A stretch of DNA of 64,000 nt, from contig NZ_JALKBA010000016.1 of assembly GCF_023015805.1 (NCBI RefSeq), positions 23,370 through 87,369 of the forward strand, read 5' to 3'. Source of the DNA: Cellulophaga sp. F20128. GTDB taxonomy: Bacteria > Bacteroidota > Bacteroidia > Flavobacteriales > Flavobacteriaceae. Numbering within the stretch: the stretch's first letter is position 1; the number at the start of each line of letters is the position of its first letter. The notes below the pieces were generated by a model that was not told where the DNA came from, did not search any database, and saw only the letters and a list, made by a program, of their open reading frames with translations. A program made the translations under genes and the position numbers. Below are positions 17,465 through 26,085 of this stretch, piece by piece.

Positions 17465-20400
17465 TTATTTTATTTGAATTTGAATTTTATCCGAAATTGA
17501 ATCCCCTAATTTTAATGGAACCCTGGTTGGTTCATAAAAACTTCCTAAGAAAAGTTCGTTCCCTGCGGTAACAAATTTTGCCACTAAAAATTGTATATCA
17601 TCACCATTTAGCCAAGAACGCCAGTGTTGAGAGGCATCTTTTGAAATAGCCAAAACTTGCTTTCCATTTCCATCTTTTAGGCCTGCATAATTAAAATTTC
17701 TTCTAGTAGACCTAAAGTCATTGCTCCCTAATTTATTAAAGTCCATACTCCAATGCCAAAGCGGTTCTTCTCTAGGATTGATTTTATTAGGAACGCCTTC
17801 ATAGAACAATGGTGCTTCGCCAAATGGTCTACCTATATGTTTTGAAGGGTAAGAGGTCCATCTACCTTCTCTATTCCAAAATAGAGTATTGTAACTCTTT
17901 GGTGCATTAAACACCATTCCCCATTGCCTGGGGTTTACTCCAATTTTACTACGAAAAGAATAATCAACACTAAGTTCCCCATTTGCATTAATTGACAATA
18001 TATAGCTTCCTAAAAAATCAGTATACACTCCTTCAACTATTACCTTAATATCCTCTCCGTCTTTCTTTGCAATCACAGAATTCGCAACCCAATTGGCTGC
18101 TAGTTCGTTGAAAGGTGGAATATTAGCATCATGATCTGGCTCACAACCTTCACCGTCTAAAGGTAATACCATTAACCACGGACCACCATTTAAAATTAGT
18201 TTATTGTCTTTTTTAAGTGAAACAATCTGTCCATTTTTCTTACTAATAACACATTCAAAACCTTTCCCTTTGATGATAAATTCAGTTTTATTGGTACTTA
18301 AATTTGTTTTTATTGGGGTTTGGTAATTCACTACATCTGAATAGGTTTGTTTCCCCACTGGAATCACAAATTCATCTGCTAAGAAACCTCTAGGGTCATA
18401 AATTTTTAGATTGAGTTTTTCATTTTTTAGCAGTTTCTCAACCTTTATTGTTGTATATCCAGTTTGTCCTGGATTAATATCTGGAAAAACCATACCAGCT
18501 TCATCACCATAGGACCAAACTATTTTGGCAGATTTTAAATTAACAAATGAATACCTATTTTCTATTTCAATTTCAAATGTACTTTGAACTTCTAACTGTT
18601 TTGTTAAAATTCGTATTGGACTGTATACTTTTTTAACGTGCCAATATTCAGGTTTTTCTCTTCTCCATCCATCAATTGGTCCCCAAGGTCCATAACCAAC
18701 TGCTTCGCCGTTTGGCATTTGAAAAATATCATCCACACCAGACCATATAGCACCACCCAAAATACCTTTTGTATAATACATATTTTCCCAAGTTGGTGCC
18801 AATGCCATTGCCCAATCATTCCGAACACCGGGATCTGTGATAAGTTCTCTTCGGTTATATACATTTAAGTGGCAATACTCACCATAAATTAAAGGTTTAT
18901 CAAAGTCTACTGCTTTTTTATAACCTTCTGGTCCGGGGTAATGAATATTTGCAATACTTGCAGTACTTCCTTGATTATTAAAGCCACCATATCCTTGATC
19001 ATGAAAAGCATTTGGTCTTGTTGCATCTGCCGCGTCAACATACTTCATTAACTTTGCTGTATTATAATTCCAATAGGATTCATTGGCAGCAGACCAAAAG
19101 ATAATTGAAGGATGGTTTCTATAAAACTGAATGGTTTCCATATTGGCTTGTAACATATACGGAAAATATTGTTCATCCTTATAATCTAAAGTTAGCCAAT
19201 TTTTATTAGCATGATGTCCAACCCAACAAATTGGAGCTTCCACTTCGACAAAAATTCCTTTTTCATCACAAAGAGCTATAAATTCTTCCCCTGGCGGATA
19301 ATGAGATGTACGAATATAATTGCAATTGGCTTTGTTATATAATTCCACATCTTTTTCCCATGTTTCTTGATTAAGAACTCTACCTGTAAGTGGATGTATT
19401 TCATGCCGGTTAACTCCTCTTAATTTAACAGAAACACCATTCACCAATAATTCGTTTCCTCTTACTTCTACCTCTCGAAACCCTATTCTATTTGCAACTC
19501 TTTCAGATAAATCATTACCATCTAAAATATCAGTAAAAAAATCATACATATTTGGAGTTTCATTCGTCCATTTTTTAGGATTTCTAACATTTATTTCAAT
19601 GTTTTTAGTAATCGTTTCTCCTACATTTATGTTTTCTATACCGAACTCTTTCACCAAATTCTCATCTGGAAGTGTAAACCTTAAAGTTTTATTTTTCGAT
19701 ATTGTATTTCCTAGATTAGTAATCTCTAATTTTAATTTTAGTATCGCATTTTTATAGTTTGCATCTAAATCTGTAACAATTCTAATATCAGACAAATGCA
19801 CTTCTGGCACTGCAAAAAGAGTTACTTTTCTTGTAATACCACCAATTTGATGTGCGGCATATTGCGTTAAACTGCCTAACATATCTGCTAAGGATTCATT
19901 ACGGACTTTTAATGCAATACTGTTATGGTCTTTTTTCAAGTATTTAGTAACATCAAATTCAAAGGCGGTCATTCCCCCCATATGTGAACCAACTTCTTGG
20001 CCGTTAATCCAAACAGTACATTCGCTAGAAACACCATCAAAACGAAGTTTAACACGTTTATCATTCCAATCTGTAGGAACATTAAATTTTCTCTCATAGC
20101 CTGCAAATGCAGCGGAATCTACTTCATACCCCTGCATTGCCCATTCTCCAGGCACATTAATAGTATTCCATTTGTTAGATGCATTATTTTTATGAAAATC
20201 TACTTCCGGTTTTGCATTAAACTTCCATTCACCATTAAGTGATATTTTTGGGTTGTATACTTCAATTACCTTTGAAGGGCGCGGTGTATATTGTGGTAAA
20301 AACTTTTCAACCTCTATCTTTTCTTTTATAACGAAAGAATTTGATTTAATTAATTCTGTTTGCCGTGAATTATCAAATGGCTTAAGTAAAGCTTTGTTGG

Positions 20401-20869
20401 AGGAGAATACTTCAAGTTCTGAAATAATGACATTAGCACCAGAAACCAATTCAAAAACTAAAACTAGCTGCTTATAGGCGTAAGATTTTGCCGGTAACTG
20501 AAGATTAATTTCTTTCCTTGAACCTTTGCTTAGTTTTATAGTTTCTCCTATTGTATTTCCATCAGCTGTGATCTTAATTGTTCTATCAGCATCTGAAACA
20601 AAAACTGCTCTTAAAGAATATGTTGCATTGATATCTATATTATCAAACGCATAAATAACCTTTGGTCCATAGTTACAGGACCTATCCACTTCACTTCCTA
20701 GATTTTCATCGGGAAACGTATAATTATCTCCGAGTACCAGAAAAGGTTGATTACCAGGATTACCACTATCACTATAAGCTACTGATACTTCATTATTAAC
20801 TTGAGCCTGAGAAAGACCACAGGATATCATAAAAACGAACCAAACTATTTTAAGACTTAATTTACTCAT
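17465..20869 (-). CDS. GH2 family beta-galactosidase-like enzyme, secreted
   Basis: A LacZ-type glycoside hydrolase of about 1134 residues, with a signal peptide ending GLSQAQ if read from the ATG at 20869 (an ATG at 20881 is four codons earlier). About 160 residues after the signal look like an extra carbohydrate-binding beta-sandwich. They are followed by the GH2 sugar-binding domain, the Ig-like domain and the TIM barrel (RGVNRHEIHPLTGRVL, RTSHYPP). Numbered from 20881, the acid/base is Glu601 (WSAANES) and the nucleophile Glu668 (IYGEYC). A C-terminal domain resembling the LacZ small-chain beta-sandwich follows (NREGRWTSYP). It is a retaining exo-enzyme, most likely beta-galactosidase. 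It sits inside the sugar-acid catabolic operon, between rraA-like and dehydratase genes. Confidence 0.92.
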   Translation of the reverse strand: MSKLSLKIVWFVFMISCGLSQAQVNNEVSVAYSDSGNPGNQPFLVLGDNYTFPDENLGSEVDRSCNYGPKVIYAFDNIDINATYSLRAVFVSDADRTIKITADGNTIGETIKLSKGSRKEINLQLPAKSYAYKQLVLVFELVSGANVIISELEVFSSNKALLKPFDNSRQTELIKSNSFVIKEKIEVEKFLPQYTPRPSKVIEVYNPKISLNGEWKFNAKPEVDFHKNNASNKWNTINVPGEWAMQGYEVDSAAFAGYERKFNVPTDWNDKRVKLRFDGVSSECTVWINGQEVGSHMGGMTAFEFDVTKYLKKDHNSIALKVRNESLADMLGSLTQYAAHQIGGITRKVTLFAVPEVHLSDIRIVTDLDANYKNAILKLKLEITNLGNTISKNKTLRFTLPDENLVKEFGIENINVGETITKNIEINVRNPKKWTNETPNMYDFFTDILDGNDLSERVANRIGFREVEVRGNELLVNGVSVKLRGVNRHEIHPLTGRVLNQETWEKDVELYNKANCNYIRTSHYPPGEEFIALCDEKGIFVEVEAPICWVGHHANKNWLTLDYKDEQYFPYMLQANMETIQFYRNHPSIIFWSAANESYWNYNTAKLMKYVDAADATRPNAFHDQGYGGFNNQGSTASIANIHYPGPEGYKKAVDFDKPLIYGEYCHLNVYNRRELITDPGVRNDWAMALAPTWENMYYTKGILGGAIWSGVDDIFQMPNGEAVGYGPWGPIDGWRREKPEYWHVKKVYSPIRILTKQLEVQSTFEIEIENRYSFVNLKSAKIVWSYGDEAGMVFPDINPGQTGYTTIKVEKLLKNEKLNLKIYDPRGFLADEFVIPVGKQTYSDVVNYQTPIKTNLSTNKTEFIIKGKGFECVISKKNGQIVSLKKDNKLILNGGPWLMVLPLDGEGCEPDHDANIPPFNELAANWVANSVIAKKDGEDIKVIVEGVYTDFLGSYILSINANGELSVDYSFRSKIGVNPRQWGMVFNAPKSYNTLFWNREGRWTSYPSKHIGRPFGEAPLFYEGVPNKINPREEPLWHWSMDFNKLGSNDFRSTRRNFNYAGLKDGNGKQVLAISKDASQHWRSWLNGDDIQFLVAKFVTAGNELFLGSFYEPTRVPLKLGDSISDKIQIQIK

Positions 20870-20883
20870 ATAAAACCTCATAT

Positions 20884-21579
20884 TTACATTATTTGATATT
20901 TATTCCAAGCATCTACTGCACTCATCCCATTTTGAATGGCCTTCAAGACCGTTTTTTCCCGCCTAGCTTTATCAAAGGCCCTAAGGAACACTTCTTCTTC
21001 ATATTCTTTTGGAACAACACAAACCCCGTCTACATCGCCTACAATAATATCACCTGGATTTATGCGTACTCCTTCCATTTCTATTGGTACCCTAAAATCT
21101 ATAACCTTCCCTCTTGGGCCCTGGTCTTGAGCATAATTGCCATAGGAAAATATTGGAAAATTTAAATCTAACATTCCAAAAGTATCTCTTGAATAACCAT
21201 TGGCAACGGCACCTGCAGCTCCTAGAATTTTAGCCCTAGTCATCATAAGCTCACCAACAAGTGCATAGTTGGGAGATGCTCCTGAACAGATATAAATTTC
21301 ATTTTTTTTTAAGTCATCAAGAGCTTCAAGCATTAACCCAAAAGGTTTTGACATTAGTTTATTTTGACTACCGTAGCTTAATTCTTCAAAAGTATCCGCT
21401 TCTAAAACGGGCATAGCACGACCAATAAGAAACATCCTCTCCTGTAATGGTTGAATCTTTGGCGGAAGAAATTGGTGTAGCAATAACATTTTATCCATTG
21501 CATCACCTACAACTGCAGTAAAGAGCTCTTCTTTTGCCGCAGCAAAAAGCTCATCATCATTATTCCAAAATTTTATCAT
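20884..21579 (-). CDS. RraA family protein, possible 2-keto-acid aldolase/lyase
   Basis: A 231-residue member of the RraA / HMG-CHA aldolase fold. Family motifs: GELMMTRAKILGAAGAVANG (109-128), the metal and catalytic NGYSRD with Arg131 and Asp132, and the C-terminal GDVDGVCVVP (181-190). Some family members inhibit RNase E; others are divalent-metal class II aldolases that cleave 4-hydroxy-2-oxo acids to pyruvate plus an aldehyde or oxo-acid. The position in a sugar-acid operon, with a dehydratase and no KDG kinase or typical KDPG aldolase, favours an aldolase or lyase acting on the 2-keto-3-deoxy acid (inference). It starts 22 bases after the symporter stop; the next gene begins a few bases after its own stop, implying tight co-transcription. 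Confidence 0.88.
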   Translation of the reverse strand: MIKFWNNDDELFAAAKEELFTAVVGDAMDKMLLLHQFLPPKIQPLQERMFLIGRAMPVLEADTFEELSYGSQNKLMSKPFGLMLEALDDLKKNEIYICSGASPNYALVGELMMTRAKILGAAGAVANGYSRDTFGMLDLNFPIFSYGNYAQDQGPRGKVIDFRVPIEMEGVRINPGDIIVGDVDGVCVVPKEYEEEVFLRAFDKARREKTVLKAIQNGMSAVDAWNKYQIM

Positions 21580-21601
21580 AACATTATTATTCTATTCAGT
21601 T

Positions 21602-23161
21602 TTACCAAAAAGTATAGTACAACACACCAAGTAATGCACATATAACTATTGCGGATACATTAAAAATCATATCTGTTTTATAGCTATTTTTATTTGTTTT
21701 TATAATGTCTTTACCATCTTTTTTAAATAAAAAGGTAACACCAATTAACACTACCGATAAGATAAGAAAAGACAACCCCATTCTATCCAAAAAAGGTAAA
21801 TCAGCAATAAGTAAATCAAGAATCAATGCTACAGGAATCGTTAAAATCACTGTCCATAAAGCACCCAAGGCAGTTGCTTTTTTCCAAAATAGACCAAACA
21901 AGAAAACAACAACTATCCCAGGTGTTACCATACCTGTAAAGTTTTGAATAAATTGAAATGCTTGCTCTAAGGAAGATAATAACGGTGCAACTAAAACAGC
22001 AATAACCAATGATACTGCACTCATTACTCTTCCAACAAAAACTAACTTACTATCTTTTACATTTTTATTGAAAATTGGTTTGTAAATATCAAATGTAAAA
22101 ATTGTTGAAGCGCTAGTTACCATTGAGCTTAATGAAGAAACGATGGCAGCAATTAAGGCAGCAAATGCCAACCCTTTAAAACCAGTAGGTATGAATGTAT
22201 TCAATAACCAAGGATAAGATTCATCGGGTTTTGCAATATCAGCTTGTAAAACAAATGCAGCTATACCAGGAAGTACGACAATTAAAGGGATAAAAAGCTT
22301 TAAAAATGCTGCAAATGCCATCCCTTTTTGTGCTTCTTTAATGTTTTTTGCCGCGAGAGAGCGTTGAATTATATATTGATTACAACCGAAATATGCAATA
22401 TTTGCCACCCAAAGACCCCCTAGAATAACACCTATACCTGGTAAATATTTATAATTTGGATCAGACTTATCAAGAATTAGATCAAATTTTTCAGGCGCCT
22501 TTTCATAAAGCATTTTTAACCCTAGAATTATATCGTTAGAATTACTAATAGCCTTTAAGACAAAGTAGGTTGTTAGGAGTCCACCAGCTACCAAAAAAAT
22601 AACCTGAATTACATCAGTATAAGCAACTGCCTTTAACCCTCCTATAACTGCATAAATCGCTGATAAAACTGCTAAAACTAATATCCATTGAACAAGAGAC
22701 AAACCTAAAAACCCTTCTAAAACTAAAGCTCCTAAATAAAATACAGATGATAAATTAACAAACCAATAAACTAACAACCAAAATACAGCAAGACTAATTC
22801 TTAATCTATAATCATAACGCTTTTCTAAAAACCCTGGCATCGTATAAATACCATTTTTTAAATAAATCGGCAAAAAATATTTAGCAACAATTAGTAACCC
22901 AATAGCACCTAACCACTCATAAGTAGCAATGCCTAATCCTATAGCATAACCAGATCCCGTCATACCAATAAATTGTTCAGCAGAAATATTTGCGGCTATT
23001 ACAGAAGAGCCTATAACCCACCACGGCAATGAATTACCCGCAAAAAAATAATCTTTCGAGGTTTGTTTCCTTTTTAAAAATATAGTGACTCCTATACCAA
23101 CCGAAAGAACAAGTAAAAAATAGCACACGAAAACAATTATATCCAATCCAGAAAGATTCAT
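21602..23161 (-). CDS. Sodium:solute symporter (SSS/SLC5 family), sugar type
   Basis: A 519-residue inner-membrane transporter with about 13-14 hydrophobic helices. SGLT-like motifs are clear: DYFFAGNSLPWWVIGSSVIAANISAEQFIG (helix 1, starting near residue 37), GIATYEWLGA, YTMPGFLEKRYD, and GGLKAVAYTDVIQ in the core. Sodium-sugar symport into the cytoplasm is the expected role. It is the first gene of the catabolic block, with the RraA-like gene 22 bases downstream. The monosaccharide it carries is therefore presumably the one oxidised by the SDR, lactonase and dehydratase encoded further along. A TACATTTG box lies upstream. Confidence 0.95.
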   Translation of the reverse strand: MNLSGLDIIVFVCYFLLVLSVGIGVTIFLKRKQTSKDYFFAGNSLPWWVIGSSVIAANISAEQFIGMTGSGYAIGLGIATYEWLGAIGLLIVAKYFLPIYLKNGIYTMPGFLEKRYDYRLRISLAVFWLLVYWFVNLSSVFYLGALVLEGFLGLSLVQWILVLAVLSAIYAVIGGLKAVAYTDVIQVIFLVAGGLLTTYFVLKAISNSNDIILGLKMLYEKAPEKFDLILDKSDPNYKYLPGIGVILGGLWVANIAYFGCNQYIIQRSLAAKNIKEAQKGMAFAAFLKLFIPLIVVLPGIAAFVLQADIAKPDESYPWLLNTFIPTGFKGLAFAALIAAIVSSLSSMVTSASTIFTFDIYKPIFNKNVKDSKLVFVGRVMSAVSLVIAVLVAPLLSSLEQAFQFIQNFTGMVTPGIVVVFLFGLFWKKATALGALWTVILTIPVALILDLLIADLPFLDRMGLSFLILSVVLIGVTFLFKKDGKDIIKTNKNSYKTDMIFNVSAIVICALLGVLYYTFW

Positions 23162-23192
23162 CTTATATTTTTATCATTTATAATTTACATCA

Positions 23193-23200
23193 CAAATGTA
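23193..23200 (-). promoter_or_regulatory. Candidate -7 box for the symporter-catabolic operon
   Basis: The minus strand reads TACATTTG, matching TAnnTTTG, 31 bases before the symporter ATG at 23161. No clear TTG lies at the expected -33 distance. Confidence 0.45.
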
Positions 23201-23754
23201 TCCATCGATTTTTAAAATGAATTGTTTTAAATTTTCCATAACCACCTCTATATTTGCAATTATAAAATTAACACCCCTTTAATATGCAAAATAAAACAAG
23301 GTATTGAGATGCATATTTTAGCATAAAAAACATCTTTAAATCAATAAGTGCACAAAATAAATATGAATAATCATACCTGAAACAGTGAATATGATAGGTA
23401 TTACCTATGCTTGGGTAATTTCATTTTTAACTTTTAAACAATATTTCTTGCACAAATTTCAAATAATACTTATGCTGATGTTCACTGGTTTTTGCCCTCC
23501 ATTTAAGGCACTTGAAACTCCTTAGCTTTTGTTATCGCACTACTACGTAATTCCTCCACCTTTATAAATGAAAGCGTAATGATTCCTAAAACTTTAGGTA
23601 ATTTAGGCTTATACCTAGAGAGTTATTATAAAGTCCATAATAATTTTAATCTCCTAAAATATGCACACCTTAATTATTCCTGGTAATATTTAAAGCTATT
23701 AAATTTGCATTATCACCACACTTTTTATTTGGATAACCTTTGTAACTTAGCATC
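23201..23754. other. Intergenic region without a recognised gene
   Basis: About 550 bases between the DUF5703 gene end and the symporter start. No open frame of note exists on either strand. A plus-strand promoter-like pair is present (TTG at 23222-23224, TATATTTG at 23249-23256), but only very short frames follow it (a seven-codon ATG frame near 23284). A decayed plus-strand regulator gene is possible, though no family motif could be recognised. Confidence 0.5.
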
Positions 23755-26049
23755 TTACATTTTAAATTTTTCAGAAATATCTACCTTTAGTTTACTTTTT
23801 TTTGGTGAGTGTTCCAAAAGTGTAATAATCCCGTTTTCTACTTTGCAAGTAACGATCCCTTTTTCAGGAGTGAACAACTTAAATTCTACATCCCAATCTT
23901 TCGGCCAAGCAGGAAATAAATGAATCTCTTCATCATCGTATTGTAACAACATTCGTTGAAGTGCTATCATAGCAACTGCCCCATGATCTTGATCGGGAGT
24001 CCAATCGTAATTAGGCCCCCACATGGCAGGAAATCTATAAGCATCGTTACTAGTATTAAAATTCGAAGTAGTTAATCTTGCTGCCTCATTGGTTAAACCC
24101 AAATACGCAGCTTTTATTGCATTTTGCTGCCATCCTCCTGTTTGTTTATAAGCTCTATTTTTAAATGACTCTAGTGCAATTTCTAAATCAGGTTTCCCAA
24201 CTCCATAAGCACGGTAAGGAAATATAGCGTATAACTCAGGGTTTTCAGAATTTTGTTTTCCACTATAAGATTGCGCTGGAGCCAACATTTTTACTCCATC
24301 TACTTCTCGCATGGGTACCTCTGGTATTTCGTTCTTTAATCGTGCCCATTGTTCTTTTAGGGCTTTGTTAATTTCTACATCAGAGATTTTTAATAATTCA
24401 GTACATACTTTATTAATCCCAACAATTTCTGGCAAAGGATTTACCGCTATACTATAAGTTTCCAATGCCATAGCTGGATCAAATCGAATTTTTCCAAATT
24501 CATCACGATCCCAGTGTTGATCGTAAAAATTTATAATTTCAGAAACTATAGGCAACAAAGTTTCTTTAAGAAAAATTGGATCTTTGGTAAAAGCGTAATA
24601 ATCAAGCATCATTAAAGAAATCTCTAGTCCACTTTGCCAATAATGTCTTACATATTTATTTTCAGTCATTCCTAAGGGCAAACCATCTCGATTCCTCCCA
24701 TAGTTGCCATCGACATAAGTGCCCCAAAAATACATAGTCTCTGGAAAAAAAGCTCCTTGGTGATTGTAGTAAGTTTCTGTGGCAAATTTCCGGATGGGCA
24801 AAGCATCTTGATACATTTTAAAAAGGGGTTTCATCATCTCAAAATCACCAGACTCTAACATTGCCCAATAAGGTAATCTTGTGTTTTGCCACCAATATGG
24901 TCCACCCCAACGGCGATAATCTGCATCAAAACCTTCAAATTCACCTTTTAAATGCTTCGTATCAACAGTAAACAAGGAACCGTTGAATTTTATTGGAGAG
25001 TTCCCACGTCCCGAACATGCTAAAATATAACGTTGAAGCGCATATCCACGATTAATATTGTAGATCTCTTCTTTTTCGTTATCGTTCTTGGTGCTTATGT
25101 TAATATAGCTTCGATCCCAAAAGGACTGCCACCATACAAGATGTCTTTTAAATCTTTTTGTACGGGATTTTTTAAAAATATAGTTAGATACGGCTTTTAA
25201 TTGAACAGCCCAATCATTCAATGTATTCGTTTGCGAGGTATGTGCAATAACAGATAGGGAAAATGACTTTACTTTTTTATCGGTAGACAGCGTTGTTGGT
25301 TTAATTTTTATCAGTTCTTTAGATTCTAATACCGCACCAAAAGTCCTATGTAGTAAGGGATCTAGATTCTGAATGGTATATTGGCCCAAGCCCTGCAGTT
25401 TTAAATTATCCTGCCAAATAGAACTTTTATTGCGATGGGCCCATACAACCTTATTTTCATAACCCGACAATATAGTGTCAGGTTCAACAAAAACATCCGG
25501 AGCTCCGTTTCCATGCAAACCGTAGGCTGAGTGTAATTCGGTAGGGTTGACTAATTTACGACGTTGGGTTCGCCAAGGTTCTATGGTTGCACGTGCCGAT
25601 AGCGAACTTTCACTGTTTACATCAATTTCCACCACGGGGTTGTTGGCATCTACCCAAACTTTAATGGATACCTTATCTCCTTTATCACCTGCCTCTATAT
25701 AAATTACTCCATCTTTTAAAACCAACTGTTGCAGAAATGGTACGCCTTCCTTAAACGGATTAGGAGAAAGGGACAACCTTATTTTCCCAAGTTTAAGAAG
25801 TCTTGCATTTTCGCTCCATGCATCAGTTTTAGCCAAGTAAAAGATGGCATCTCCATTCTTTTCAATCCAAAAATTTATAGCGATATCACCGTTCCCTGCA
25901 GGCATAGAACCCAAAGAATTTTCTGATGGAGTATCCCAAATTACATCTGAATTACTAATTTTAGAACCGCTATTCCTTTGTTGACATTTTGCCGATTCTG
26001 GAATCACAATTATGCCCATCAAAAATAAACCCCAAATAATTTTTTTCAT
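23755..26049 (-). CDS. DUF5703-domain six-hairpin glycosidase-like protein
   Basis: A secreted protein of about 764 residues. I chose the ATG at 26049, which gives a signal peptide ending near SAKCQ; the frame opens further only through a TTG at 26064. The N-terminal DUF5703 beta-sandwich is recognisable by SLGSMPAGNGDIAINFWIE and FYLAKTDAWSENARLLKLG. The remainder looks like an (alpha/alpha)6 barrel related to GH95-type enzymes (RWGGPYWWQNTRLPYW, then TPDQDHGAVAMIALQRML, and a C-terminal IHLFPAWPKDWDVEFKL strand segment). The exact activity of such proteins is not established; an exo-glycosidase acting on side chains is the usual inference. It follows the GH141-like gene after 36 bases in the PUL 2 operon. 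Confidence 0.82.
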   Translation of the reverse strand: MKKIIWGLFLMGIIVIPESAKCQQRNSGSKISNSDVIWDTPSENSLGSMPAGNGDIAINFWIEKNGDAIFYLAKTDAWSENARLLKLGKIRLSLSPNPFKEGVPFLQQLVLKDGVIYIEAGDKGDKVSIKVWVDANNPVVEIDVNSESSLSARATIEPWRTQRRKLVNPTELHSAYGLHGNGAPDVFVEPDTILSGYENKVVWAHRNKSSIWQDNLKLQGLGQYTIQNLDPLLHRTFGAVLESKELIKIKPTTLSTDKKVKSFSLSVIAHTSQTNTLNDWAVQLKAVSNYIFKKSRTKRFKRHLVWWQSFWDRSYINISTKNDNEKEEIYNINRGYALQRYILACSGRGNSPIKFNGSLFTVDTKHLKGEFEGFDADYRRWGGPYWWQNTRLPYWAMLESGDFEMMKPLFKMYQDALPIRKFATETYYNHQGAFFPETMYFWGTYVDGNYGRNRDGLPLGMTENKYVRHYWQSGLEISLMMLDYYAFTKDPIFLKETLLPIVSEIINFYDQHWDRDEFGKIRFDPAMALETYSIAVNPLPEIVGINKVCTELLKISDVEINKALKEQWARLKNEIPEVPMREVDGVKMLAPAQSYSGKQNSENPELYAIFPYRAYGVGKPDLEIALESFKNRAYKQTGGWQQNAIKAAYLGLTNEAARLTTSNFNTSNDAYRFPAMWGPNYDWTPDQDHGAVAMIALQRMLLQYDDEEIHLFPAWPKDWDVEFKLFTPEKGIVTCKVENGIITLLEHSPKKSKLKVDISEKFKM

Positions 26050-26085
26050 ATAATTTTTATTCAATTTCTTAAAAATATTTTGCTA

